Shown here: positions 8,676-16,619 of the stretch, piece by piece
Position numbering within the stretch: position 1 is the first letter of the stretch
How the letters are laid out: every line of letters starts with the position of its first letter
NCBI RefSeq assembly: GCF_900637905.1
Contig: NZ_LR134472.1
Coordinates: forward strand, 372,001-436,000
Length of the DNA: 64,000 nt
DNA from: Parvimonas micra
GTDB taxonomy: Bacteria; Bacillota; Clostridia; Tissierellales; Peptoniphilaceae
Direction: 5' to 3'
Notes under the pieces: model-generated
Told to the model about the DNA's origin: nothing
What the model saw: only the letters and a program-made list of their open reading frames with translations
Database searches by the model: none
Program-made: the position numbers and the translations under genes

Positions 8676-10499
8676 TTAAATAAAATACTGTTCATACCAT
8701 TTTAAAAATGTGTAGATAGTATAAACTTTACGTCCATTATTTTCTTTATTGTTAAAGTGATCATCCAAAAGTGCATTTATTTTTTGAACATCGAAAAATT
8801 CACCTACAAAATCTTTATTAAAAGTTTCTTTAACAATATTATAATATTTTTCTTCTTTAATCCAATTAACAAAAGGAACTAAAAATCCGGCTTTCCTTCT
8901 CTTTGCCCAATCTTGTGGCAATTTATTTTCTGCAGCTTTTCTAAAAGCATACTTTGTTATTTCATTATGAACTTTATGCCTTACAGGAATGGTTCTGGCA
9001 AGTTCCCACATTTTTTTATCCAAAAGCGGAACTCTAAGTTCAATAGAATTTGCCATAGTCATTTTATCTGCCTTAAGCAAAATATCATCAACTATCCACA
9101 TTTTCATATCAAGATACAATCTTTTGGAAACATCATCCATATTCTTAACTTCATCATAATATTTTTTAGTTAAATCTTTTGCCATTTCAGAGTTTTTATA
9201 CTTTTCTGTTAAAATCAAATTAGCCTGTTCATCAGACATTATTTTTGCTTGACCGATGTATCTGTCTTCAACTTTTTGACCGTATTTCATAATAATTGTC
9301 TTTCCACTAAAATGTCTTTTATCTTTAAACCTTTTATATAGCTTATTTCTCAAACAGAATGGTAATTTTTTATATATTCTTTGTGGAAGTGCTTCTTCAT
9401 ATTCATTATATCCTGCAAATAATTCGTCAGCACCTTCTCCGGATAAAACTACCTTAACTTGTTCAGATGCAAGTTTTGATAAGAAATATAGCGCAACAGA
9501 AGATAAATTTGCATGTGGCTCATCTGAATAATATTGCACTTTATTTATTCCGTCAAAAAATTCATCAGGAGTAATTATTTTAGAAAAATTTTCTATTCCA
9601 AGTCTATCTGAAAGTTCTTTTGCATAAACTGTTTCATCAAAGCCTTTATTATCAAATCCTACAGAAAAAGTCTTATTAGGCATTGCTGTCGCAACAACAT
9701 AACTTGAGTCAACACCACCTGACAAGAAAGAGCCAACTTCAACATCGCTAATCTTGTGATACTTAACTGATTCTTCAACTTCTTTTTCTATCTTGCTTAC
9801 AGCTTCATCAAAAGTCATTTCTTTATAATCAAGAGTTAAATTATAATAGCTCTTTATTTCAAGTTTACCATTTTCAAATATATAATAATGTCCGGGTCTA
9901 AGTTTCTTTACACCTTTAAAAAAAGTTTCTTCTAATGGATTGTATTGAAAAACTAAATAATGCTTAAGTGCTTTTTCATTAACTTCCTTTTTAAATTTTG
10001 GATATTTCAAAAATGATTTTATTTCTGAACCAAAAACAAAATCTCCGTCTATCATTGTGTAATAATATGGTTTTATACCAAAATGATCTCTTGCTCCAAA
10101 AAGTTTTTCTTTTTTACTATCCCAGATAGTAAAGGCAAACATTCCTCTTAATTTAGACAAAATACCTTCTTCACCATATTCTTCATATCCGTGTAAAATA
10201 ACTTCAGTATCAGTATTTGTTTTAAATTTATATCCTTTTTCCAATAAATCATCCTTAATTTCTTGATAATTATAAATTTCTCCATTAAAAATTATAGCCA
10301 CATCATTATTTTCATTTAGAATCGGTTGAGAACCTTCATGTAAATCAATTATACTAAGTCTTCTAAAACCAAAATTGATTCCCTTATCAAAATAATATCC
10401 GTCACTATCCGGACCACGATGAATTATTTGACTGTTCATCTCTTTTATTACATTTTCATCTTTTATATCCTTACTGTAAAATCCTACAAATCCGCACAT
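8676..10499 (-). CDS. asnB: Asparagine synthetase (glutamine-hydrolysing), AsnB/AsnH type
   Basis: This 607-residue protein carries the N-terminal glutamine amidotransferase nucleophile Cys2 (MCGFVGFYS), and IIHRGPDSDG and FNGEIYNYQE blocks. The synthetase domain has the PP-loop FLSGGVDSSYV near residue 255 and VLSGEGADELFAGY near 350. Length is normal for AsnB. It lies 11 bp upstream of the ATP-grasp ligase in the same operon. In Lactococcus lactis an AsnB-family enzyme (AsnH) amidates the D-Asp side chain of the cross-bridge to D-Asn. The same job is plausible here, although free asparagine synthesis cannot be excluded. Confidence 0.92.
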   Translation of the reverse strand: MCGFVGFYSKDIKDENVIKEMNSQIIHRGPDSDGYYFDKGINFGFRRLSIIDLHEGSQPILNENNDVAIIFNGEIYNYQEIKDDLLEKGYKFKTNTDTEVILHGYEEYGEEGILSKLRGMFAFTIWDSKKEKLFGARDHFGIKPYYYTMIDGDFVFGSEIKSFLKYPKFKKEVNEKALKHYLVFQYNPLEETFFKGVKKLRPGHYYIFENGKLEIKSYYNLTLDYKEMTFDEAVSKIEKEVEESVKYHKISDVEVGSFLSGGVDSSYVVATAMPNKTFSVGFDNKGFDETVYAKELSDRLGIENFSKIITPDEFFDGINKVQYYSDEPHANLSSVALYFLSKLASEQVKVVLSGEGADELFAGYNEYEEALPQRIYKKLPFCLRNKLYKRFKDKRHFSGKTIIMKYGQKVEDRYIGQAKIMSDEQANLILTEKYKNSEMAKDLTKKYYDEVKNMDDVSKRLYLDMKMWIVDDILLKADKMTMANSIELRVPLLDKKMWELARTIPVRHKVHNEITKYAFRKAAENKLPQDWAKRRKAGFLVPFVNWIKEEKYYNIVKETFNKDFVGEFFDVQKINALLDDHFNNKENNGRKVYTIYTFLKWYEQYFI

Positions 10500-10586
10500 A
10501 ATTTCTCCTTATTAAATCGATCACCGATTATATATCATACTATTGTAAAATTTATTGTAACATACTACATATCTTTTTACAAACTG

Positions 10587-12122
10587 CTAAACTATCCTGT
10601 CTTTTAATGGAAATAAAATTTCTTCTCTATCATAAGAGTTATTTTTTTCCAAAATATAATTAAGTCCAATTCTTCCTGCCTTATCCATTCCTTGACAACC
10701 GGCAAACATAACCACATCATCTTTTTGTGCAATATCAATAACAGTTTCAACCGCTTCTTTTAATGTATCAAACAAATGAACTTTTATATTATTTTCTTTC
10801 ATTATTTTTAAAAATATATCTCTTTCCTCATCAGAAACTTCATCTTTCCAAGTAACAGTATCCCTACTCAAAGTTGCATATATTTCACTTAATTTTAATT
10901 TATTATTCCATTCAATGATTTTCAATGCATTTTCTTCATTTAGTTCCACTCCACGATTCCCTCTAATTGCATATAAAAATTTTATATCATTATATTTCAT
11001 CTTACAAAGTGTTTCAAGAGTAACATCAATATTAACTTCATTGGCAAAATGGTCATCAATTATTTTAAAATCTTTCTCAAAGATAATTTCAAATCTTCTT
11101 TCTACACCTCTAAAAATCCTTAAAGCTCTCTGAATTGTTACTATATCTATTCCATCTAAAAGAGAAATAGATATGGCCACCATTGAATTCATTACTGAAC
11201 TAAATCCTGCCGTATTTAGCTCAACATGGAATTCTCCTTTTTTCAAAATTCCACTTTTAGTTTCAATATCTCTATTGATAATAAAATCAAACTTGCCACG
11301 ACCTGTTGATAAATCTAAATTTTTCATAGAAAAATTTTCTAAAGAATCATCCAATGAAAAAGAAAAAACTTTAGCTTTAGTTTTTGAGGCAAGTTCTTTA
11401 ATTTCCGGATTATCAAAATTTAAAACGGCAATTTGATGTTCTTTTGCTTCCGTTATCAGCTTGGATTTTTCCCTCTTGTATGCTTCATAACTACCATGTT
11501 GCTCCATATGCTCTTTACTTAAATTACTAAAACTAACAATATTATAATCAACATCTTTAGCTCTATCTAATTCCAAAGCAGCAGAAGAAACTTCCATAAT
11601 AACTTTATCAGCTTTTCTTTCTCTAAAAATACTTAAATATTTTTGTAAATCCAAACTTTCGGGAGTTGTTAAATAAGATGGAATCATAAAATCATCAATT
11701 TTAACATAAACAGTTCCTATAATTCCAACTTTTGACCCTGCTTCTTCATAAATCTTCTTTAACATAAAACTCGTTGTAGTTTTGCCGTTTGTAGCAGTAA
11801 TTCCTATAATGTCCAAATCTTCACTTGGTTTTCCATAATAATTATGAGAAACTTTTGAAAGTGCTGCTCTTGAATTTTTGACTTTAATTTGAGCCACATC
11901 TAAATCAACAAAATCTTCAACTATACAAGCATAACAACCTTGCTTTTTAGCAGACTTTATATAAATATGTCCATCAGTCTTATATCCTCTTATTGCAACA
12001 AAAATGTCATTTTCTGAAACATTTTTTGAATTATATTCTATCTTTTGAATTTCTTTTTCAATATCTAAATTCCCTTTTATTTCCAAAATTTCTAAATCTT
12101 CTAAGAGCGTTTTTAATTTCAT
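10587..12122 (-). CDS. Divergent MurE-like Mur ligase
   Basis: This 511-residue protein has MurE architecture: an N-terminal UDP-binding domain, then the ATPase domain with GITATNGKTTTSFML (about residue 108), TTPESLDLQ, EVSSAALELDR and SNLSKEHMEQHGS. The C-terminal domain departs from ordinary MurE. Where MurE has a DYAHTP-type block it reads IIDDHFANEVN, followed by AIRGNRGVELNEENA. The DNPR motif typical of diaminopimelate-adding enzymes is not seen. The start at 12122 is chosen over one 15 bp upstream because AAAGGAG lies right before it. It may add L-Lys to UDP-MurNAc-dipeptide or be a specialised paralogue. It precedes asnB by 87 bp in the cell-wall cluster. Confidence 0.75.
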   Translation of the reverse strand: MKLKTLLEDLEILEIKGNLDIEKEIQKIEYNSKNVSENDIFVAIRGYKTDGHIYIKSAKKQGCYACIVEDFVDLDVAQIKVKNSRAALSKVSHNYYGKPSEDLDIIGITATNGKTTTSFMLKKIYEEAGSKVGIIGTVYVKIDDFMIPSYLTTPESLDLQKYLSIFRERKADKVIMEVSSAALELDRAKDVDYNIVSFSNLSKEHMEQHGSYEAYKREKSKLITEAKEHQIAVLNFDNPEIKELASKTKAKVFSFSLDDSLENFSMKNLDLSTGRGKFDFIINRDIETKSGILKKGEFHVELNTAGFSSVMNSMVAISISLLDGIDIVTIQRALRIFRGVERRFEIIFEKDFKIIDDHFANEVNIDVTLETLCKMKYNDIKFLYAIRGNRGVELNEENALKIIEWNNKLKLSEIYATLSRDTVTWKDEVSDEERDIFLKIMKENNIKVHLFDTLKEAVETVIDIAQKDDVVMFAGCQGMDKAGRIGLNYILEKNNSYDREEILFPLKDRIV

Positions 12123-12211
12123 AATTACTCCTTTCACAATAAGAACTCCACACTTTTACTTTAGACAAGTATGTAAAAATCTTATTGTTTTACAATAAAA
12201 AACTAAATAAC

Positions 12212-12235
12212 AAAAAAGGTCTCCTAAGAGACCTT
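12212..12235 (-). terminator. Intrinsic terminator of the tRNA cluster
   Basis: On the minus strand, AAGGTCTC, a short loop and GAGACCTT are followed by a run of T. It begins directly at the 3' end of tRNA-Cys, the last gene of the tRNA operon. Confidence 0.85.
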
Positions 12236-12308
12236 GGAGGCGACATCCAGATTTGAACTGGAGATGAAGGTGTTGCAGACCTCTGCCTTACCACTTGGCT
12301 ATGTCGCC
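12235..12308 (-). tRNA. tRNA-Cys (GCA)
   Basis: A 74-nt cloverleaf read from the minus strand. It starts GGCGACATAGCCAAGTGG, has anticodon loop CTGCAAC and T-arm GTTCAAATC, and ends with an encoded CCA (12235-12237). Fourth and last gene of the Lys-Phe-Gly-Cys cluster. Confidence 0.95.
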
Positions 12309-12317
12309 AAATCGAAA

Positions 12318-12392
12318 TGGAGCGGAAGACGAGATTCGAACTCGCGACCCTCGCCTTGGCAAGGCGATGCTCTACCACTGAGCCACTCCCGC
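12318..12392 (-). tRNA. tRNA-Gly (GCC)
   Basis: A 75-nt cloverleaf on the minus strand. It starts GCGGGAGTGGCTCAG, has anticodon loop TTGCCAA and T-arm GTTCGAATC, and ends with an encoded CCA at 12318-12320. It lies 9 bp from tRNA-Cys and 3 bp from tRNA-Phe. Confidence 0.95.
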
Positions 12393-12395
12393 AAA

Positions 12396-12471
<76 letters not shown>

Positions 12472-12472
12472 A

Positions 12473-12805
12473 TATAATATTCAATTTTTTCAAACTTTTA
12501 TATTTTTTAATATATCTTTTATATCAATTCTCGGATAGCTCATTCTCTCGTGCTTCGCACTAGACTAAGATATTGCCTAAAAACAACTTCGTTGTTTTTG
12601 CCACTCTCTTATACCGACTCTCACTATCTGGGCATAATATTTAATTTTTTCGAATTTTTAGCATTTTTTCTATTACTTTTATTTCAATTTTCAGATAGCT
12701 CATTCTCTCGTGCTTTGCACTAGACTAAGATATTAACTCAAAATATCTTCGATTTCACCTCGATATTTTGGTTACTCTCTTATACCAACTTTCACCATCT
12801 GGACT
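12473..12805. repeat. Two tandem ~165-bp repeats with decayed tRNA-Phe 5' ends
   Basis: This non-coding stretch between tRNA-Phe and tRNA-Lys holds two diverged tandem units. Each contains GATAGCTCATTCTCTCGTGC, a GTGC/GCAC mini-hairpin, and TAGACTAAGATATT. A longer hairpin comes next, then (read on the minus strand) a decayed copy of the first ~30 nt of tRNA-Phe. GCCCAGATAGTGAGAGTCGG near 12635 and TCCAGATGGTGAAAGTTGG near 12800 correspond to GCCCAGATAGCTCAGTCGG. The long hairpin keeps its pairing although its sequence differs: AAAAACAA/TTGTTTTT in one copy, AAAATATC/GATATTTT in the other. Confidence 0.75.
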
Positions 12806-12828
12806 TATTTTATAACCTAAAAATTAAT

Positions 12829-12904
12829 TGGTGCACCTTCAGGGGTTCGAACCCTGGACACCCTGATTAAGAGTCAGGTGCTCTGCCAGCTGAGCTAAAG
12901 GTGC
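12829..12904 (-). tRNA. tRNA-Lys (CTT)
   Basis: A 76-nt cloverleaf on the minus strand. It starts GCACCTTTAGCTCAG, has anticodon loop CTCTTAA and T-arm GTTCGAACC, and ends with an encoded CCA at 12829-12831. It is the first gene of the tRNA operon, directly downstream of a strong promoter. Confidence 0.95.
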
Positions 12905-12921
12905 ATATTTGATACCTAAAT

Positions 12922-12950
12922 AGTATAAATCATTTATTTTAATTTGTCAA
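12922..12950 (-). promoter_or_regulatory. Sigma-A-type promoter of the tRNA operon
   Basis: On the minus strand TTGACA (12945-12950) and TATACT (12922-12927) are separated by 17 bp, about 18 bp before the 5' end of tRNA-Lys. Confidence 0.85.
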
Positions 12951-13039
12951 GTACTTTATAATACTTTTTTTCATTGTAAAATCTTAATTTTCTTAAGTTA
13001 TTTTCATTGATTTAAAATCTATAAATCTAGTTATTTTGC

Positions 13040-13068
13040 AAAAAAATTGAGATGTATTACATCTCAAT
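13040..13068 (-). terminator. Intrinsic terminator after mobB
   Basis: The minus strand shows ATTGAGATG, a TAATA loop and CATCTCAAT followed by seven T, touching the mobB stop codon. It ends the operon that starts at rlmL or further upstream. Confidence 0.85.
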
Positions 13069-13559
13069 TAAATATTAAAGTAATCTTTTATTTTTTCTGC
13101 AATTTTTTCGTATTCATTTGGATTAAATCGATCTATATTCAAATTATGTTCTATATCCGAAACAATTGCTATTAATTTATCTTTTTCAGAAATTATTTCC
13201 GTTGAATAGCCTGTTCTATAAACTTCAATTCTATCTAAATTCTCCCATTTATATCCTTCAACTAAAATAAAATCATATTCTGTCATTGTTTTTAACACAT
13301 CATCCAATGATTCTTCATAATTTAGGTTTTCAACTGTTATTACTCTATTTGGACTTACCATTTTGACACAACTTGCTCCTGACTTTGAGAATATATAACT
13401 GTCTTTACCTTCTCTATCAAAATCAAATTCTCTATGATGATGTTTTACGACTCCAACCTTCAAGCCTTCTTTAGAAAATATTTTTAGCAAATTTTTTATT
13501 AAAGTTGTCTTTCCAACATTAGAACATTCTCCAACTATGGAAATTGCTCTATTGTTCAT
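13068..13559 (-). CDS. mobB: Molybdopterin-guanine dinucleotide biosynthesis protein B
   Basis: This protein of about 163 residues has the P-loop SIVGECSNVGKTTLIKNLL at its N-terminus, then GVVKHHHREFDFDREGKDSY and DFILVEGYKW, the hallmark blocks of the MobB GTPase. MobB assists attachment of GMP to molybdopterin. The ATG at 13559 is preferred over a TTG 18 bp upstream because GCGGAG sits 7 nt before it. With this start it overlaps moeA by 11 bp. A mobA gene and a molybdoenzyme are not in the window. Confidence 0.9.
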   Translation of the reverse strand: MNNRAISIVGECSNVGKTTLIKNLLKIFSKEGLKVGVVKHHHREFDFDREGKDSYIFSKSGASCVKMVSPNRVITVENLNYEESLDDVLKTMTEYDFILVEGYKWENLDRIEVYRTGYSTEIISEKDKLIAIVSDIEHNLNIDRFNPNEYEKIAEKIKDYFNI

Positions 13560-14778
13560 ATAAAAACTCCGCTTCAATAATTTCTCCTTTAGAAATTTCA
13601 GTTTGACTTGGAACGATAACTATAGAATTTTTTGAAACCATTGTAGATAAAACTCCTGATTCCTGCCTTTTTTCAATTTCAGTAAAGAATTTCCCGTCTT
13701 TGTAGAATGTATTTGCTCTTAATATTCTATTTACTTTCGCCTTATTGTTAAATCCGTTAAACAATTCACTTTGAACTTTAAGCATATTAGCATTTCTGTT
13801 TTGTAATTTTAAAATTATCGGTCTAACATAAAGATAAAAATTCATAAAAGATGCAGCAGGATTCCCTGATAATGCAAATATGAATTTGCCTTCATATTCT
13901 CCAAAGAAAACATGTCCACCCGGTTTTGCCATGACTCTTGTAAAAATAGTCTTTACTCCTATTTTATCCATTGCAGTTAAAACAAAATCACTGTCTCCAA
14001 CAGAAATCCCTCCTGTAGAAATAATTATATCGCTATTTCTTATCGCTTTTTTATACATATCAACTAAAGAATCCAAATCATCATCAACTTTTCCATATTG
14101 GATAACATCAGCTCTATACATTTTTCCAAGTTGTTCAATAGTATAACTGTTACTATTTCTTATCTTACCATCTTCCATTTTGTCAGTAACATCAAGCAAC
14201 TCACTTCCTGTAGCAAAAACGCTTATCGTAGGAGATTTATAGACTTTAATAAAAGGAATTCCAAGACTAGCTAAAACTCCAATTTCTGCTGGAGTAATAA
14301 ATGTACCTTTTTTAATTATTACATCGCCTTTTCTTACGTCCTCACCAAGACCAATTATATTTTTGTTTTTTCCTATTGGTGAAAAAATCTTAACTTCCTT
14401 ATCAGTAAACTCAGTATCTTCATATCTTACTATGCAATTTGCTCCACTTGGAACTTTTGCTCCTGTCATTAATCTAACAGCTTGCCCTTTAGAAACTGAC
14501 TTTTCAGAAACATCTCCTGCCATTATAACATCTATAACTTCCAAAACAACGGGATTATCCTTGCTTGCATTTACAACATCTTCTTCCCTGAAAGCATAAC
14601 CATCCAAAGGAGATTTATCAAAGTTTGGAATGTTAACTTTTGAAATTATATCTTCAGCGATAACTTTTTCTAAAGCATCATTGAAATACACTTTTTCAAT
14701 TTTTTCTTCAACTTTGACTTCATCTACTATTTTTCTTGCTTCTTTTAATTCAATAGGTGAAAAATTATTAATTATCAT
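13549..14778 (-). CDS. moeA: Molybdopterin molybdotransferase MoeA
   Basis: This protein of about 409 residues inserts molybdate into adenylated molybdopterin to form the molybdenum cofactor. The family blocks are all present: NFDKSPLDGYAFREEDV, VMAGDVSEKSVSKGQAVRLM, TGAKVPSGANCIVRYED, GEDVRKGDVI, IIISTGGISVGDSDFV and ALSGNPAASFMNFYLYV. The ATG at 14778 is preferred to one 6 bp upstream because GGAG ends 6 nt before it. It overlaps the preceding membrane-protein gene by 11 bp and mobB by 11 bp, so the three are a coupled set. Confidence 0.94.
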   Translation of the reverse strand: MIINNFSPIELKEARKIVDEVKVEEKIEKVYFNDALEKVIAEDIISKVNIPNFDKSPLDGYAFREEDVVNASKDNPVVLEVIDVIMAGDVSEKSVSKGQAVRLMTGAKVPSGANCIVRYEDTEFTDKEVKIFSPIGKNKNIIGLGEDVRKGDVIIKKGTFITPAEIGVLASLGIPFIKVYKSPTISVFATGSELLDVTDKMEDGKIRNSNSYTIEQLGKMYRADVIQYGKVDDDLDSLVDMYKKAIRNSDIIISTGGISVGDSDFVLTAMDKIGVKTIFTRVMAKPGGHVFFGEYEGKFIFALSGNPAASFMNFYLYVRPIILKLQNRNANMLKVQSELFNGFNNKAKVNRILRANTFYKDGKFFTEIEKRQESGVLSTMVSKNSIVIVPSQTEISKGEIIEAEFLYEQ

Positions 14779-15340
14779 GGTCATCTCCTACACTTTCATA
14801 ATCATATTTTTTTCTAAGTTCTCTTTCTCTAAGTCTCTTTTCTTTTCTTTCTTTCATTTTCCTTTTTTGATCGAAAGAATAAATGTCGTTAATATTTATC
14901 AAAGTGTTCAAAACAAAAATTATCACAGTCATTATGGCAAGACCGCTATTTCCGCCAATAAATTTAGAAACAAGTGCTAAAAAGATTATAATTCCAATTC
15001 TAAAATTAAGTTTTCTTCCTAATAAAATTGGTTCTAAAACTAATCTTACGCACAATATTGTAAGATACAATATCGCTAAATTAGATGAAATTACTACTTC
15101 GTGATTAATCAAATTAATAACAATTTGATAAGACAAATAAAGTCCATTCCCTATTATTGGAACAGCTTCTAAAATACCCATAATTAATCCGGCTTTAAAT
15201 TTACCAGGATAATTCATAAGATACACAGCAATTAACGAAGTAAGCATTGCTAATAGAACAAGTATTCCTTGAATCTGTAAATAATCTTTAAGAGTTTTTT
15301 TACATTTTTTTAGCATAGCTTTCATATAGCTTATATACAT
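14768..15340 (-). CDS. Short AI-2E/YtvI-like integral membrane protein
   Basis: This 190-residue protein has about four hydrophobic helices between residues 22 and 150 and a highly charged, Lys/Arg/Glu-rich cytoplasmic tail. GILEAVPIIGNGLYL and LEPILLGRKLNFRIGI followed by GGNSGLAIMTV resemble the C-terminal half of AI-2E-family permeases. Family members usually have about 330-400 residues and eight helices, so this one looks N-terminally reduced; no missing half is seen upstream, where pgi ends. The start has AAAGGAGG 7 nt upstream. It lies 13 bp after pgi and overlaps moeA. Function unknown. Confidence 0.6.
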   Translation of the reverse strand: MYISYMKAMLKKCKKTLKDYLQIQGILVLLAMLTSLIAVYLMNYPGKFKAGLIMGILEAVPIIGNGLYLSYQIVINLINHEVVISSNLAILYLTILCVRLVLEPILLGRKLNFRIGIIIFLALVSKFIGGNSGLAIMTVIIFVLNTLININDIYSFDQKRKMKERKEKRLRERELRKKYDYESVGDDHDN

Positions 15341-15353
15341 TTTTCTTCCTCCT

Positions 15354-16619
15354 TTACATCTTTTCTAATAATTGATACATATTTTTTTTATAATTATCTA
15401 CTCCCGGTTGATCAAAAGGATTAACATCTAACATATATGCAGAAATGGCACAAGACATCTCAAAAAAGTAAATTAATTTTCCAATATTATAAGCATCTAA
15501 TTTTGGAACCTTAATCCTGACGGTTGGAACGTCTCCGTCTGTATGTGCCTTTCTCGTTGCTGTAACTGCAACTTTATTTATATCATTAAGTGATTTCTTT
15601 GCTAAATAATTTAACTTGTCAAAATCCTCTTCAATAAGAGGAATAATAATATCATTTTTTAAATTTTCAACTTCAATTATGGTTTCAAAAGTGATTTTAT
15701 TTCCGTCTTGAATCATTTGACCAAAAGAGTGTAAATCTCTTGTGAAAATAGCACTTTCCACATAAAGTCCTTTTCCGTTTTTCCCTTCACTTTCCGCAAA
15801 TAATTGTTTCCACCACTCTTGAAGATATGTAAGTTTAAATTCATGAGCAACTAAATATTCTATTTCCTTTTTTTTATCTTTAAACATTGCATTTCTAATG
15901 ATTGCATATTTTAAAGAAATATTATCTAAACTTTTCTTAGTATATTCTTCTAACCCGTCATTTGCTCCAAGTAGAATTGCATCGGTATCAATTCCAGCAC
16001 ACATAATAGGAAACAACCCTACAGCTGTTAAAACTGAAAATCTTCCGCCTATATCATCTGGCACACAAAAAGTTTCATAGCCAACTCTATCACTGAATTC
16101 CTTTAACAATCCTCGCTCAGCATCAGTTGTAACAATAATTCTATTTGTTGCTTCTTTTCCATATTTTTCTTCACATACACCTTTTAAAACTCTAAAGGCA
16201 ACTGCCGTTTCAAATGTACTTCCCGATTTTGAAATTACATTTATGAAAAAGTCCTTATCTTTTATATATTCAACTAATTCACTCAAATAATCTCCGCTTA
16301 GATTATTCCCTGCAAATACAATATCCAAGCCATCTTGTTTGAAATAGGGTTTAAGCGCTTTTATAACTGCTTTAGACCCTAAAAAACTTCCTCCTACACC
16401 GATAACAACAAGAACTTCTGACTTTTTTACTTTTTCAGAAAGTTTTTTCATCCTTGAGTATTCTTCTCTGTCATAAACTTCCGGATGAGTTACCCAACCT
16501 AAAAATTTACTCCCCAAGCCATTTTTATTTAAAATAAAATCTAATGCTTTAAAAGCTTCTTTTTCATAATTACAAAAGCATAAATCTTCTGAAAAATCCA
16601 GCTCAAAATTATTTGTCAT
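15354..16619 (-). CDS. pgi: Glucose-6-phosphate isomerase
   Basis: This 421-residue sugar isomerase interconverts glucose-6-phosphate and fructose-6-phosphate. Visible blocks are VLVVIGVGGSFLGSKAVIK, the phosphate-binding INVISKSGSTFETAVAFR, DIGGRFSVLTAVGLFP, and the C-terminal QEWWKQLFAESEGKNGKG with HSFGQ, which carry the catalytic Glu and His. The length is slightly below the usual 440-450 of Firmicutes enzymes, but all motifs are present. Its ATG overlaps the stop codon of the phosphatase gene before it (TAATG), so the two are translated in a coupled way. Confidence 0.96.
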   Translation of the reverse strand: MTNNFELDFSEDLCFCNYEKEAFKALDFILNKNGLGSKFLGWVTHPEVYDREEYSRMKKLSEKVKKSEVLVVIGVGGSFLGSKAVIKALKPYFKQDGLDIVFAGNNLSGDYLSELVEYIKDKDFFINVISKSGSTFETAVAFRVLKGVCEEKYGKEATNRIIVTTDAERGLLKEFSDRVGYETFCVPDDIGGRFSVLTAVGLFPIMCAGIDTDAILLGANDGLEEYTKKSLDNISLKYAIIRNAMFKDKKKEIEYLVAHEFKLTYLQEWWKQLFAESEGKNGKGLYVESAIFTRDLHSFGQMIQDGNKITFETIIEVENLKNDIIIPLIEEDFDKLNYLAKKSLNDINKVAVTATRKAHTDGDVPTVRIKVPKLDAYNIGKLIYFFEMSCAISAYMLDVNPFDQPGVDNYKKNMYQLLEKM

